A DNA stretch of 64,000 bases from Leifsonia sp. AG29. GTDB taxonomy: Bacteria; Actinomycetota; Actinomycetes; Actinomycetales; Microbacteriaceae. Under the pieces are notes generated by a model that made no database searches, was not told the origin of the DNA, and saw nothing but the letters and a program-made list of their open reading frames with translations. Shown here piece by piece: positions 42,352 through 51,817 of the stretch. The stretch spans positions 372,001-436,000 of the forward strand of contig NZ_VMSF01000001.1 of the NCBI RefSeq assembly GCF_009765225.1. Reading direction: 5' to 3'. The translations under genes and the position numbers were made by a program. The stretch's first letter is position 1. Every line of letters starts with the position of its first letter.

Positions 42352-42702
42352 TCAGCTGCGCGCGAAGCCGATGTTGAGGAGCTCGCCGCCCGCGGCGAGC
42401 ACCCCGTAGAGCGTGTGCACGGCGACCGGGGAGCCGGGCGTCAGCACGGTGCTGAGGTCGTCGAAGTGCCACACCCGCAGCGACCCGCCGTCGAGCCCGG
42501 CGACCTCGATCCAGCCGTCGGCTCCCGCGTTCACGACCACCGCGTCGAACCAGTGCGACGGGGTGGCGAGCGCCGCGCGGCGCGCGATCGGGTGGAGGGC
42601 GTACCCGTCGTCGAACATGTCCGCGCCCTGCCCGGAAGCGGCCCGGAGCAGGGCGTCCTTCGCGGCGGGGCTGGGCTGACGGGTCACGATGTCCTTCTTC
42701 AC
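42352..42702 (-). CDS. Conserved hypothetical protein
   Basis: 116 residues from the GTG at 42702; the segment VVVNAGADGWIEVAGLDGGS followed by RVWHFDD looks like a compact beta-rich fold. I do not recognise a named domain. The GTG lacks a strong ribosome binding site, and another GTG five codons on (VTRQPSP) is possible; the long frame upstream of 42702 looks non-conserved. Convergent with the Csp-like gene (6 nt apart). Confidence 0.55.
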   Translation of the reverse strand: MKKDIVTRQPSPAAKDALLRAASGQGADMFDDGYALHPIARRAALATPSHWFDAVVVNAGADGWIEVAGLDGGSLRVWHFDDLSTVLTPGSPVAVHTLYGVLAAGGELLNIGFARS

Positions 42703-42775
42703 GGGTAGCGGAACGCGCCGTTCGCGCGTCGTGCACCGAGCATAAGAAGATCGCGCCGCGCAGTCACGCGCGCTG

Positions 42776-43309
42776 TCACACGGTGAAACATGGAGTGGAG
42801 GCGGCGACTGCCTCGCGCAAGGCACGCACTGCCCGATCCGCGGCAAGCGCGGGGCCGTCAGCCGTGCTGTCGTCGAACCTCAGGCCCGGCTCGTCGGCCC
42901 CCAGCGGTTCGAGTGTCGCGAGCTGGCTGTCGAGCAGCGCGGGCGACATGAACTCGTGAGTCCGCTGGGCGAGCCGGCGCTTGAGTTCGGCGCGGGGAAC
43001 GACGAGCTCGACGAAGCAGGCGCCGGGGGCGTCGCTCAGGATCGCCTCCCGATAAGCCCGCTTCAGTGCGGAGCACGCCACGACCACTGGTGCTGCCTCG
43101 CGCGCTGCGGCGGACACCGCCGCGAGCCACGGAGCCCGATCCGCGTCGTCGAGGGGGATCCCCGCTGCCATCTTCGCCTTGTTCTCCGCCGGGTGCAGAT
43201 CGTCCGCGTCGAGGAAGGCGCGCCCGAGCGACGCGGCGAGAGCCGCACCGAAGGTCGACTTCCCGGCGCCCGAGACCCCCATCACCACGATGACGGGAGG
43301 GACTCTCAC
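42776..43309 (-). CDS. gntK: Gluconokinase
   Basis: 177 residues, the family size. P-loop VMGVSGAGKST (about 10-20), FLDADDLHPAENKAKMAAG and VVACSALKRAYRE are characteristic GntK motifs; the enzyme phosphorylates gluconate to 6-phosphogluconate. GTG overlaps the stop of the ABM gene (GTGA). Third gene of the LacI-ABM-gntK unit, next to a divergent oxidative sugar operon. Confidence 0.92.
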   Translation of the reverse strand: MRVPPVIVVMGVSGAGKSTFGAALAASLGRAFLDADDLHPAENKAKMAAGIPLDDADRAPWLAAVSAAAREAAPVVVACSALKRAYREAILSDAPGACFVELVVPRAELKRRLAQRTHEFMSPALLDSQLATLEPLGADEPGLRFDDSTADGPALAADRAVRALREAVAASTPCFTV

Positions 43310-43617
43310 AGCAACCCCTGCGCTTCCGTTCCAGCCGGGATCGGCTCCATGGTGGTGACCGTGGTCGGCTCTGCGATGTGCGGGCCGACGGCTGCATCCA
43401 GCGCCGCGACGGCGGCCCCCGCGGCATGAGCGGCCAGGAGCTCCGCCGACGTCCACTTCTCGATCATCGTGATCGTGCCGTCCGCGGCGTCGTGGATGGC
43501 GTAGAGCAGGCAGCCCTCCTCCTCGTGCACGGCGGGGATGGCGATGCGGAGCGCGTCGACGAGCTGGGGGCGGTGCCCCTCCAGCGGGTGGAAGACGGCG
43601 GTGACGACAACAGTCAA
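43306..43617 (-). CDS. Antibiotic biosynthesis monooxygenase (ABM)-type protein
   Basis: 103 residues with the ABM dimeric beta-barrel pattern: VVVTAVFHPLEGHRPQLVDAL, HEEEGCLLYAIHDA and ITMIEKWTSAELLAAHA. Relatives are quinol monooxygenases or putative ligand-binding proteins. Starts with TTG, supported by AAAAGGA 7 nt upstream; no ATG or GTG fits. Sits between LacI and gntK. Confidence 0.85.
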   Translation of the reverse strand: MTVVVTAVFHPLEGHRPQLVDALRIAIPAVHEEEGCLLYAIHDAADGTITMIEKWTSAELLAAHAAGAAVAALDAAVGPHIAEPTTVTTMEPIPAGTEAQGLL

Positions 43618-43652
43618 GGCAGGTCCTTTTCGGGTGGGGATGATTCGGGCGG

Positions 43653-44684
43653 TCAGTGAGACCGGGCGGTCTCAAGGGCTGCGGTGCTCGAGCGGCGCAC
43701 GAAGTCGGCGTCGACGTCGACTCTGCGGCGCGGTTCGGTGAGGTGGCCGCGCGCGCGCCCGAGGGCGAGTTCGACGGAGTGCAGTGCCAGCATGTCGATG
43801 GGCTGCCGGACGACTGTGAGCGGGGGCGACACGAGCTCGGTCCACGGGTTGTCGTCGAAGACGATCACGCTCAGCGCGTCCGGGAGGTCGATCCCGCTCT
43901 GCTTGATCCGGCGGAGGGCGGACCTCACCTGGGCGGTGTTGCCGACGATGACGGCCGTCGGAGGCTCGGTGAGCGAGAGGAGGGTTCCGACCGCGTCGCT
44001 GCCCGCGTCTCCCCGGAACGGGATCGGGTGCACGAGCTCGTCGTCGACAACGAGCCCCGCGGCGCTCATCGTCTCGCGGAACCCTGCGAGGCGGTCGCGG
44101 CCCGTGGAGGTCGAGAGGGGCCCGGAGATGAACGCGATGCGCTCGTGGCCCAGATCGATGAGGTGCTGGGTGGCGACGGCTGACGACTCGCGGTTCGTGA
44201 TGCTGACCACGTCGATGGCGGGGAGCTCCTCGATCTCGCGGTCGACGAACACGACGCTCACTTCGAGATCCAGGAGCCGCGACCACTTCTCGACGTTCCC
44301 CCCGGTCGGTGTGGCGATCACCGCCGACACCGAGCGTCCGATGAGCGTGTCGATGGACTCCGCCTCGAGGTGCGGGTCCTCCTGCGTGGTGAGGAGGACG
44401 ACGTGGACGCCGCGGGCGCGCGCCTCCCACACGACACGGTCGGCGAGCCGGGCGAAGAACGGGTTAGTCAGGTCTGCGAGGACGAGCCCGATGGTCGAGG
44501 TCCCCCCATTCTGGAGCTCGCGGGCAGCATCGCGCGGGCGGTAGGCGAGCCGGTCGATAACCTCGACGACTTTGGCCCGGGTCGCGGGCGCGACCGGCCC
44601 GGTGTCGTTGAGTACGCGCGAGACGACGGCAACACTGACTCCGGCCTCTCGGGCAACATCGCGAATCGTCGCCGACTTGTGCAC
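43653..44684 (-). CDS. LacI family regulator
   Basis: 343 residues. HTH ATIRDVAREAGVSVAVVSRV (about 5-24) then LNDTGPVAPATRAKV, and a Peripla_BP effector domain. GTG at 44684 has GAAGGAGG upstream. The frame runs further upstream but without similarity. Divergent from the COG4091 operon, with GTAAC-C-GTTAC in the gap, and head of the unit that includes ABM and gluconokinase. Confidence 0.9.
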   Translation of the reverse strand: MHKSATIRDVAREAGVSVAVVSRVLNDTGPVAPATRAKVVEVIDRLAYRPRDAARELQNGGTSTIGLVLADLTNPFFARLADRVVWEARARGVHVVLLTTQEDPHLEAESIDTLIGRSVSAVIATPTGGNVEKWSRLLDLEVSVVFVDREIEELPAIDVVSITNRESSAVATQHLIDLGHERIAFISGPLSTSTGRDRLAGFRETMSAAGLVVDDELVHPIPFRGDAGSDAVGTLLSLTEPPTAVIVGNTAQVRSALRRIKQSGIDLPDALSVIVFDDNPWTELVSPPLTVVRQPIDMLALHSVELALGRARGHLTEPRRRVDVDADFVRRSSTAALETARSH

Positions 44685-44766
44685 CGGAACCTCCTTCGGT
44701 CTTCCCCAGCCTAGTGATCCGCAACGTCGTGTTTGACGGCGGTGTTGTGCCGGTGGTACAAAAGTG

Positions 44767-44777
44767 TAACCGTTACC
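44767..44777. promoter_or_regulatory. LacI-type operator GTAAC-C-GTTAC
   Basis: An odd-centred 11-bp inverted repeat, GTAAC and GTTAC about a central C, in the 193-bp gap between LacI (44684) and the COG4091 gene (44878). It lies 100 nt upstream of the latter and is the best candidate operator for this regulator. Confidence 0.6.
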
Positions 44778-44877
44778 ACTCGGGAACGCGAAATACACGG
44801 AAAGCGAACGACGAGGGCGTCGGGCCACCAGGCCGACACGATCCCGCCGCCGTCGCCACGGACTCAGAAAGGCGATC

Positions 44878-46221
44878 GTGAATCTTCACTCTCTCCTCCA
44901 GCAGCGGGAGGCCGAAGGCCGCCCCATCCGCGTCGGGCTGATCGGGGCCGGCCGCTTCGGCACCATGTACCTCTCCCAGGCGCGCAACATTCCCGGCATC
45001 CACGTCGTCGCGATCGCCGACATCAACGTGGCCCGAGCGCAGGGCGCCTTCGCGCTAGTCGACTGGCCCGCCGGCCAGATGGCCGACAGCATCGAAGAGG
45101 CGCTCGCCCACCGGACCACGACAATCGTGCCGAACGCGTCAGCGCTCTTCGATGCCGAGATCGACGTCGTCGTCGAAGCCACCGGCAACCCCATCGTGGG
45201 TATCGACCACGCGTTGCGCGCTATCGAGACCGGAAAGCACATCATCATGGTGACGGTCGAGGCCGACGCGCTCGCCGGACCCGCTCTCGCACGCCGCGCC
45301 GAGGAGGCAGGCGTCGTCTACTCGATGGCGTACGGCGACCAGCCGGCGCTCATCATGGAGCTCGTCGACTGGGCTCGCACCTCCGGCTTCGACGTGGTCT
45401 GCGCCGGCAAGGGCGCCAAGTACCTCTCGCACTATCACGAGATGAACCCCGACAACGTCTGGGAGAACTGGGAGTTCTCGAAGGAGCTCACCGACTCCGG
45501 GCAGCTGAACCCCTACATGCACACCTCCTTCCGCGACGGCACCAAAGCCGCCATCGAGATGGCCGCCGTCGCCAACGCCGCCGGTCTCACCCCGTCCGAC
45601 GATGGACTGACCTTCACGCCGGGCAATGTGGAAGAAATCGCCACCATCTGTCGTCCGGCCTCGGTAGGCGGCGTCCTTGCGGGCGAAGGATCCGTCGACG
45701 TCATGTCCAGCGTGACGCGAGAGGGCGACTGGATCCCCTTCAACACCCAGGAGGGGGTCTTCGTCGTCGTCAAGGCGACCAACGAGTACGTTTCGGGCTG
45801 CTTCACCGAGTACCCGTGGCACCCGGACCCCAGCGGCCAGTACGCCGCGCTCTACCGCCCGTACCACTACGTCGGTCTGGAGCTGAACATCTCCATCGCC
45901 AACGCCGCGCTCCGCGGAATCGCGACCGGCGCCCCGACCGGGTTCCACGGCGACGTGGTCGCGACGGCCAAGAAGGACCTGAAGGCCGGCGAGTTTCTCG
46001 ACGGTGAGGGAGGCTACACGGTCTGGGGCAAGCTCGTCTCGGCAGAGACCTCAGTGCGCAACCGCCTCCTCCCCGTCGCCCTCGCCCACCACGTCGAGCT
46101 CACCCACGACGTACCGAAGGGCCAGAGCGTCAGCTGGGACGACGTCGTCATCGACGAGTCCCTGGCCACCGCGCTCGAGCTGCGTCGGGAGACCGAGGCG
46201 CTCATCAGCGTCGCGGCCTAG
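44878..46221 (+). CDS. COG4091 NAD(P)-dependent oxidoreductase with SAF domain
   Basis: 447 residues: Rossmann N-terminus PIRVGLIGAGRFGTMYLSQA, then a homoserine dehydrogenase-like body and a C-terminal SAF-type domain (about 340-447). Often mislabelled as homoserine dehydrogenase or FlgA. Biosynthetic homoserine dehydrogenases lack the SAF domain and sit near thr genes, unlike here. GTG has AGAAAGG upstream. First gene of the operon with a sugar ABC transporter and two other dehydrogenases; a 106-nt gap follows it. Substrate unknown. Confidence 0.88.
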   Translation: MNLHSLLQQREAEGRPIRVGLIGAGRFGTMYLSQARNIPGIHVVAIADINVARAQGAFALVDWPAGQMADSIEEALAHRTTTIVPNASALFDAEIDVVVEATGNPIVGIDHALRAIETGKHIIMVTVEADALAGPALARRAEEAGVVYSMAYGDQPALIMELVDWARTSGFDVVCAGKGAKYLSHYHEMNPDNVWENWEFSKELTDSGQLNPYMHTSFRDGTKAAIEMAAVANAAGLTPSDDGLTFTPGNVEEIATICRPASVGGVLAGEGSVDVMSSVTREGDWIPFNTQEGVFVVVKATNEYVSGCFTEYPWHPDPSGQYAALYRPYHYVGLELNISIANAALRGIATGAPTGFHGDVVATAKKDLKAGEFLDGEGGYTVWGKLVSAETSVRNRLLPVALAHHVELTHDVPKGQSVSWDDVVIDESLATALELRRETEALISVAA

Positions 46222-46327
46222 CCGCGAATTCCCGGAGCCCGCGGCGGGGAGAATGAACCACGCAGCTGCGACCGCGGGCGCACCGAAACACATAAGGAAT
46301 CACCTTCCAATGACGAAAGGAACCATC

Positions 46328-47374
46328 ATGACGCGACGTGCCGGCAGGATCGCCGCCATCGCAACCGCCTCCGCGGCCCTCCTGCTCCTCAGTGCCTGCT
46401 CCGCTAACGCGGACGGCTCGAACGGGCCGGCGAAGCTCGTCACCCAGGTCGAGCAGAGCAAGAAGGTCGATGTGGCCTCGCTCGAGAAGTCGCTCGGCAC
46501 CCCGCAGGCGAAGAACGGCGTCAAGCTCTGCTATGTGACCCGGACCCTGGCCAACGAGTTCTGGGGGTACGAGCGCGACGGCTTCGAGAAGGAGGCCAAG
46601 AAGCTCGGTGTGAAGTACCAGACCTTCGCGGTCAACGACGAGTCGTCGATCACAGAGCAGCTGGACAAGGCGCAGAGCGCTCTCAACCAGGGTTGCTCGG
46701 CGATCCTCGCCTCCCCGATCTCAGCCACCGGGCTCGACTCCGTGTTCAAGGCTGCGCTCGCCAAGGGCGTCCCCGCGATCGTCCTGAACGATGCGAAGGG
46801 CACCGTCCCCGGCGTGGTCTACGTCGGACCGGACGCGACGACGATCGGCCAGACAGCAGCCAGCTACATCGCCAAGCAGCTGCCCAGCGGCGGCAAGGTC
46901 GCAATGGTCGAGGGCGATCCGGGCTCGTCGAACGCGCTGAACCGGGGCAAGGGGTTCAAGGCCGGCGTCGCCGACCACACGGGCTTGCAGCTGGTCGCCT
47001 CGCAGACCGCGAAGTGGGACACCAACCAGGCACAGACGATCGCGAACGCGATGCTCACGGCCAATCCCGACATCAAGGCGATCTATTCCCAGAACGACGG
47101 GATGGGTCTCGGCGTGCAGGCCGCGATCGCTGCAAAGGGTCTGACCGGAAAGGTGCTGCTGGTCGGCACCGATGGTATCCCGCAGGCGAAGAAGGAGATC
47201 GCCGCCGGGAACTACACCGCCACCGTGAGCGAGCGGCCTACTACCGAGGGCGCTACCGGCGTCAAGGTCGCGCTTTGGCTGCTGGACGGCAAGACGGTCC
47301 CCGGCTGGGTGGACGTGCCCGCGTTCATCGTGGACAAGGCCAACGTGTCCGAATACCAGACGGGCATGCCCTGA
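46328..47374 (+). CDS. Sugar ABC transporter substrate-binding lipoprotein
   Basis: 348 residues. Lipobox LSAC (around residue 22) after a basic, hydrophobic leader; Peripla_BP_4 fold follows, with ILASPISATG, VYVGPDATTIG and SQNDGMGLGVQAA. The ATG at 46328 is preferred because GAAAGGA lies 7 nt upstream; an ATG at 46310 is alternative. Divides from the ATPase by 42 nt. Feeds the RbsAC-type pair that follows. Confidence 0.9.
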   Translation: MTRRAGRIAAIATASAALLLLSACSANADGSNGPAKLVTQVEQSKKVDVASLEKSLGTPQAKNGVKLCYVTRTLANEFWGYERDGFEKEAKKLGVKYQTFAVNDESSITEQLDKAQSALNQGCSAILASPISATGLDSVFKAALAKGVPAIVLNDAKGTVPGVVYVGPDATTIGQTAASYIAKQLPSGGKVAMVEGDPGSSNALNRGKGFKAGVADHTGLQLVASQTAKWDTNQAQTIANAMLTANPDIKAIYSQNDGMGLGVQAAIAAKGLTGKVLLVGTDGIPQAKKEIAAGNYTATVSERPTTEGATGVKVALWLLDGKTVPGWVDVPAFIVDKANVSEYQTGMP

Positions 47375-47416
47375 TCAGTGCCTCCGGCACGAGTTCCACG
47401 GACAGGAAACAAGAAA

Positions 47417-48919
47417 ATGACTGACACCCTCCTCGAGATCAGGCACATCGGGAAATCCTTCCCAGGCGTGCGGGCCCTCGATGACGTGAGCTTCACGCTC
47501 GGACGCGGTGAAGTGCTCACCCTCGCGGGCGAGAACGGCGCCGGCAAGAGCACGCTGCTCGGCATCCTCGGAGGTGCTCTCGCTCCCGATCGCGGTTCGG
47601 TGACGGTCGACCGCGTCCGGCGCGGGGAGTACTCCCCGCGCCGGGCGCTGGCCGAGGGCGTCGTCATCGCCCACCAGGAGCCGGCGATCGTCCCGCAGCT
47701 GACGGTCGAGCAGAACCTCCTGCTCGGTAAGAACGCCCACGAACGGCGAGAGGCGCGGGCAGCGGTCGAGGGCGCTCTCGCGGACGTGGCGGCCATGGGC
47801 TTCCCGCTCGACCGGCGCGCGCAGATGGGACGGCTGAGCCCGGCCCAGCGCCACGCGCTCACCATTGCGAAGGCGTTCGCCTTCAACGTCAAGATCGTGG
47901 CACTCGACGAACCCACCACCTCCATGCTCGAACACAACGTGGAGGCCGTCCTCCACCGGGTGCGCGAGCTCGCCGCGGAGCGCGGCGTCGGGGTGATCTT
48001 CGTCTCCCACAAAATGCCCGAGGTGATGGCCGTCTCAGATCGCGTCGTCGTGCTTCGCGACGGCCGCGTCGGATTCGAGGCGCCGATCGACGCAACCAGC
48101 GTCGACGAGATCGTCCGGAACATGGTCGGCCGGGAACTCCTGAGCTTCCACCGGGAGCACCCGGTCGAGCCCGACGCGCCGGTCCTCTTCCGAGCCACCG
48201 GGATCTCGCGGCCCGACAGCGCCGCAACCAACGACATCGAAGTGCGGCGCGGGGAGGTCGTCGGCATCGCGGGCCTCGTCGGGTCGGGACGCACCGAGTT
48301 CCTCCGGGCGATCGTCCGGGCCGATCCGGGGTGCGGTGGCGAGGTGACGATAGACGGCAAGTCCATCCACCTTCACACGCCCAACGACAGCCGCGATGCG
48401 GGCATAGCCTTCATCCCTGAAGACCGCAAGAAGCAAGGCCTCGCCTTGCAGATGCCGGCCTACGCCAACATGGCGCTGACCGGCGCGCGAGACCTCGTCG
48501 GACGCGGGCCGTTCACGAGCCCGCGCACGCAGATCCGGGTCGCGACCGAGATGGGCGAGAGTCTCGCGCTCAAGCCGGCCAACGTCCGCCTCGCCGCCCG
48601 CCAGTTCTCGGGCGGGAACCAGCAGAAGATCGTGATCGCCAAGTGGCTGCGGCGCGATTCGAAGGTCTTCCTCTTCGACGAGCCCACCAAGGGTGTCGAC
48701 GTCGGCGGCAAGGCCGAGATCTACGGGATGATCGACCGGCTCGCCGCGGCGGGCAACGCGGTCATCGTGGTCTCCTCTGACCTCCCCGAGATCATCTCTC
48801 TCAGCGACCGCGCCCTCGTCATGCGGGGCGGCCGCCTCATCTCCGAGCACGTCGGGGACGACATCAACGAACACAGCCTCGTGGCCAGCGCTATGGGCAT
48901 CGCGAAGGGACAATCATGA
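47417..48919 (+). CDS. Sugar ABC transporter ATP-binding protein
   Basis: 500 residues, two ABC domains: Walker A GENGAGKST and Walker B VALDEPTTSM in the first, GLVGSGRTE and LFDEPTKGVD in the second, with FSGGNQQK as second signature. The first signature reads LSPAQRHAL, divergent from LSxGQ but common enough in the RbsA group. Stop overlaps the permease ATG. Energises sugar uptake with the flanking genes. Confidence 0.92.
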   Translation: MTDTLLEIRHIGKSFPGVRALDDVSFTLGRGEVLTLAGENGAGKSTLLGILGGALAPDRGSVTVDRVRRGEYSPRRALAEGVVIAHQEPAIVPQLTVEQNLLLGKNAHERREARAAVEGALADVAAMGFPLDRRAQMGRLSPAQRHALTIAKAFAFNVKIVALDEPTTSMLEHNVEAVLHRVRELAAERGVGVIFVSHKMPEVMAVSDRVVVLRDGRVGFEAPIDATSVDEIVRNMVGRELLSFHREHPVEPDAPVLFRATGISRPDSAATNDIEVRRGEVVGIAGLVGSGRTEFLRAIVRADPGCGGEVTIDGKSIHLHTPNDSRDAGIAFIPEDRKKQGLALQMPAYANMALTGARDLVGRGPFTSPRTQIRVATEMGESLALKPANVRLAARQFSGGNQQKIVIAKWLRRDSKVFLFDEPTKGVDVGGKAEIYGMIDRLAAAGNAVIVVSSDLPEIISLSDRALVMRGGRLISEHVGDDINEHSLVASAMGIAKGQS

Positions 48920-50022
48920 GCAACGACACCGCCGTCGCACGCCGTACGCAGCGGACCCCGATCAACCTGCAGGCACTCGGCATCTTCGCCGCGGCCGCCG
49001 TGATCTTCATCGTGTTCGGGATCCTCAACCCGAACTTCCTCACCCTCGACAACCTCCGCGACGTGGCTGTCTCGGCCAGCGTCAACGCGCTGATCGGCAT
49101 CGGTCTCACGTTCGTCATCATCACGGGAGGCATCGATCTCTCCGTCGGCTCGATCGCGAGTCTCGTCGGCATCGTCTCGGCCAACATGATGGTCGCGAGC
49201 GGCGTTCCCGCGGTCCCCGCGCTGCTCGCCGGGCTGGTGCTCGGCTTCATCGCCGGAGCAATCAACGGCATGCTGATCACCTTCCTGAAGCTGCCGCCGT
49301 TCATCGCAACGCTAGGTACGATGAGCGTCTACCAGGGCTTGGCCTACGTGGTCACCAACGGCAGCCCGGTATACAACGTGCCCCAGAGCTTCGTCCTGCT
49401 CCTCAACAGCTACATCGGCGGGATCCCTATGGTCGTGATCGTGGTCATCGTCGTCGCGGTCGTCGCCTGGCTGCTCCTCCGTCGCACGGTCTTCGGCCAG
49501 AACGTCATCGCGACGGGCGGCAGCGAGGAGACCGCGTGGCTGTCCGGCGTCCGCGTCACCCGGGTCAAGATCCTGGTCTACGGCATCTCGGGCATCCTCG
49601 CGGCCCTCGGCGGCCTGGTCGTGGTGGCCCGCATCTCGGCCGCGCAGCCCGAGGCCGGCAGCCCCTACCTGCTGACGGCGATCGCCGCGGCCGTCATCGG
49701 GGGTGCGAACCTCATGGGAGGAGAGGGCCGCATCGCCGGCACCCTCGTCGGCGCCCTTATCCTCGGCGCCCTGACGAACGGCCTGGTCCTGCTCAACGTG
49801 CCGAGCTTCTACGAGCAGATCGTCACCGGCCTCGTCGTGCTGATCGCTGTCGCTATCGACCAGGGAAGTAAGGGCTGGCCGATGCTGAAGCGTGGCGGCC
49901 GCGACAAGGCCGAACCGGCACCCCTGACTGCCTCGGTCCTCGCGGGGTCGCCGGAGGCCGCAGAGTCGACTCGGGCGGTCGCAGCCGAGAACACGACGGC
50001 CGAGCGACAGGAGGCCCGGTGA
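48916..50022 (+). CDS. Sugar ABC transporter permease
   Basis: 368 residues, about 9-10 TMs. ITGGIDLSVGSIASL and GGANLMGGEGRIAGTLVGA are the BPD_transp_2 hallmarks. The last ~45 residues form a soluble, alanine/glutamate-rich tail. ATG overlaps the ATPase stop; its own stop overlaps the GTG of the next gene. Homodimeric channel by family. Confidence 0.92.
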   Translation: MSNDTAVARRTQRTPINLQALGIFAAAAVIFIVFGILNPNFLTLDNLRDVAVSASVNALIGIGLTFVIITGGIDLSVGSIASLVGIVSANMMVASGVPAVPALLAGLVLGFIAGAINGMLITFLKLPPFIATLGTMSVYQGLAYVVTNGSPVYNVPQSFVLLLNSYIGGIPMVVIVVIVVAVVAWLLLRRTVFGQNVIATGGSEETAWLSGVRVTRVKILVYGISGILAALGGLVVVARISAAQPEAGSPYLLTAIAAAVIGGANLMGGEGRIAGTLVGALILGALTNGLVLLNVPSFYEQIVTGLVVLIAVAIDQGSKGWPMLKRGGRDKAEPAPLTASVLAGSPEAAESTRAVAAENTTAERQEAR

Positions 50023-50927
50023 ACGCCGAACGCATTCTCGTGACCGGCGGTGGCGGCCTCATCGGCCGCGCCGTCGTTCGCGTACTCAGGGAGCGCGGCG
50101 CCGACGTGATCGTCTTGGACGCAGGCGACCGCCCGGCAGGAGACGAGCTGGCCTCGGACTGGATCACCGGCTCTGTGACCGATCTCGCGACCGTCGAGCG
50201 AGCCGTCTCCACGGCCGACCGGGTGGTCCACCTCGCTGGGCGCGCCGGCCTCGACCAGGGGACGGGACCAGAGATCTACGAGACGAACACGCTCGGCACG
50301 TTCCTCGTGATCGACGCGGCCGCGCGAGCCGGCGTCCGCTCGATCGTCTACGCCTCCAGCATCAACGCCAACGGCCTCCCGCTGAACCCTCATGCGGTGC
50401 TCCCGCAGCGGTACCCCTGGGACGAGGACGAGCCTCCCGCCATCGCAGACCCGTACTCGCTCTCCAAGCACGCAAACGAGGCTGCCGCCCTGGCCATCCA
50501 CCGCCGCTATGACGTCGCGGTCGTGGGCCTTCGGTACCCGCTGGTGCGCGACATCACCGTCGACGAGGGCACCGTGTTCGCACGCCACGTGCGGGCCGCG
50601 ATGCGCGACGATCCTCGGCGACAGGCCTGCGAAGGCTGGACCTACCTGGACGTCCGGGATGCCGCGACCGCTACCGTCCTGGCGCTCACGTCGGACGCTC
50701 CTGCTTGGCCGGGAATCCTCGTCGCCAACCCCAACACCTACCTGCGCGAGCCGACCGAGACCGCGCTCGTCCGATTCGCGCCCGCCGTGCCGAGGGATGA
50801 AATCCGTGGACGCGCCGTTCCGGTATCGCTCGCGCGCGCCGAGCGCGACCTGGGCTTCCGCGCGACCGTCCATCTGGAGGACCTCGGCGAGGATCTCCTT
50901 GTCGGTTTGGAGGAGGTGGCCGCATGA
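50019..50927 (+). CDS. NAD-dependent epimerase/dehydratase family (uronate/erythronate dehydrogenase-like)
   Basis: 302 residues. ILVTGGGGLIGRAVVRVL is the cofactor loop; SSINANG and YSLSK supply the catalytic Ser, Tyr and Lys. The overall pattern is like uronate dehydrogenases and DenD-type dehydrogenases, which oxidise sugar aldehydes or acids to lactones or keto acids. It has GTG overlapping the permease stop. A lactone product would suit the lactonase-like gene at 51814 (inference). Confidence 0.85.
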   Translation: MNAERILVTGGGGLIGRAVVRVLRERGADVIVLDAGDRPAGDELASDWITGSVTDLATVERAVSTADRVVHLAGRAGLDQGTGPEIYETNTLGTFLVIDAAARAGVRSIVYASSINANGLPLNPHAVLPQRYPWDEDEPPAIADPYSLSKHANEAAALAIHRRYDVAVVGLRYPLVRDITVDEGTVFARHVRAAMRDDPRRQACEGWTYLDVRDAATATVLALTSDAPAWPGILVANPNTYLREPTETALVRFAPAVPRDEIRGRAVPVSLARAERDLGFRATVHLEDLGEDLLVGLEEVAA

Positions 50928-51817
50928 ACATGGTCGCCATTCTGGGTCTCGGCCGCATGGGCGAACCCATCGCCCGGCGCCTGCTCGACGAACTGGGGAG
51001 TCTGACCGTCTGGAACCGGACGGCGGCCAAGGCGACGGCGCTTGTGGAGCTCGGTGCCGACTGGGCGGCGACACCTAGCGAGGCGGCAGCGCCGATCACA
51101 CTGACGGTGCTCACCGACCTCGGCGATGTGGAGGCGGTGCTCGATGGTGAGAACGGCCTCCTCGCGGGCTGGCGCCGAGCTGGCGTCCAGCACCCGGTTC
51201 TCGTCGTGCACGGCACGGTGTCGCCGACCGAACTCGTTCGCCTGGAGGCGCGCCTCCGTGATGAGGGAGTGCTGCTTGTCGATGCGCCCCTCAGCGGCGG
51301 CGTCGCGGGCGCCGAATCGGGCGGCCTCAGCGTCATGGTCGGGGGCAGCCCCGACGCTGTGGCGGCTGCAATGCCGGTGCTGCGCCTGGTCGGCTCGACG
51401 GTCGTCGTGCTGGGCGGCCCCGGAGCCGGGGAACTCGCCAAAGCCTGCAACCAGATCGTCGTCGCGACGACGATCGCCGCCATCTCGGAATCGCTGGCCC
51501 TTGCCGACGCGAATGGCATCGACCGGACGCAGCTGCTGGACGTGCTCGGTGGCGGGCTCGCCGCCTCGGAGGTACTCCGGCAGAAGCGCGAACGCTGGGT
51601 CACTAGCGACTACCAGGGCGGCGGCAGCGCGGACAACCAGCTGAAGGACCTCCGCTTCGTCGAGGCCGTGTCGGCGGACCACGACCTCGATCTCCCAGTC
51701 TCGCGAGCCGTGACGGAGCAATTCGAGCGGATGGTCGCCGCGGGCCTGGGTGAGCTTGACCACTCGGCCCTCGAGCTGACGCTCCGGAGAGCCGAAGCAG
51801 AGGAACTCCCCGCATGA
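50924..51817 (+). CDS. NAD(P)-dependent oxidoreductase, 3-hydroxyisobutyrate dehydrogenase-like
   Basis: 297 residues. VAILGLGRMGEPIARRLL at the N-terminus, DAPLSGGVAGAESGG, and Lys173 (in GELAKACNQ), the catalytic lysine of beta-hydroxyacid dehydrogenases. Related L-threonate dehydrogenases belong here. Overlaps its neighbours by 4 nt. Would oxidise a hydroxy acid in this operon; substrate undetermined. Confidence 0.88.
   Translation: MNMVAILGLGRMGEPIARRLLDELGSLTVWNRTAAKATALVELGADWAATPSEAAAPITLTVLTDLGDVEAVLDGENGLLAGWRRAGVQHPVLVVHGTVSPTELVRLEARLRDEGVLLVDAPLSGGVAGAESGGLSVMVGGSPDAVAAAMPVLRLVGSTVVVLGGPGAGELAKACNQIVVATTIAAISESLALADANGIDRTQLLDVLGGGLAASEVLRQKRERWVTSDYQGGGSADNQLKDLRFVEAVSADHDLDLPVSRAVTEQFERMVAAGLGELDHSALELTLRRAEAEELPA

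Noticed and set aside
44878-46221. Biosynthetic homoserine dehydrogenase
   Set aside because: It has a SAF-type C-terminus and sits in a sugar-transport operon, with no threonine or methionine genes near.
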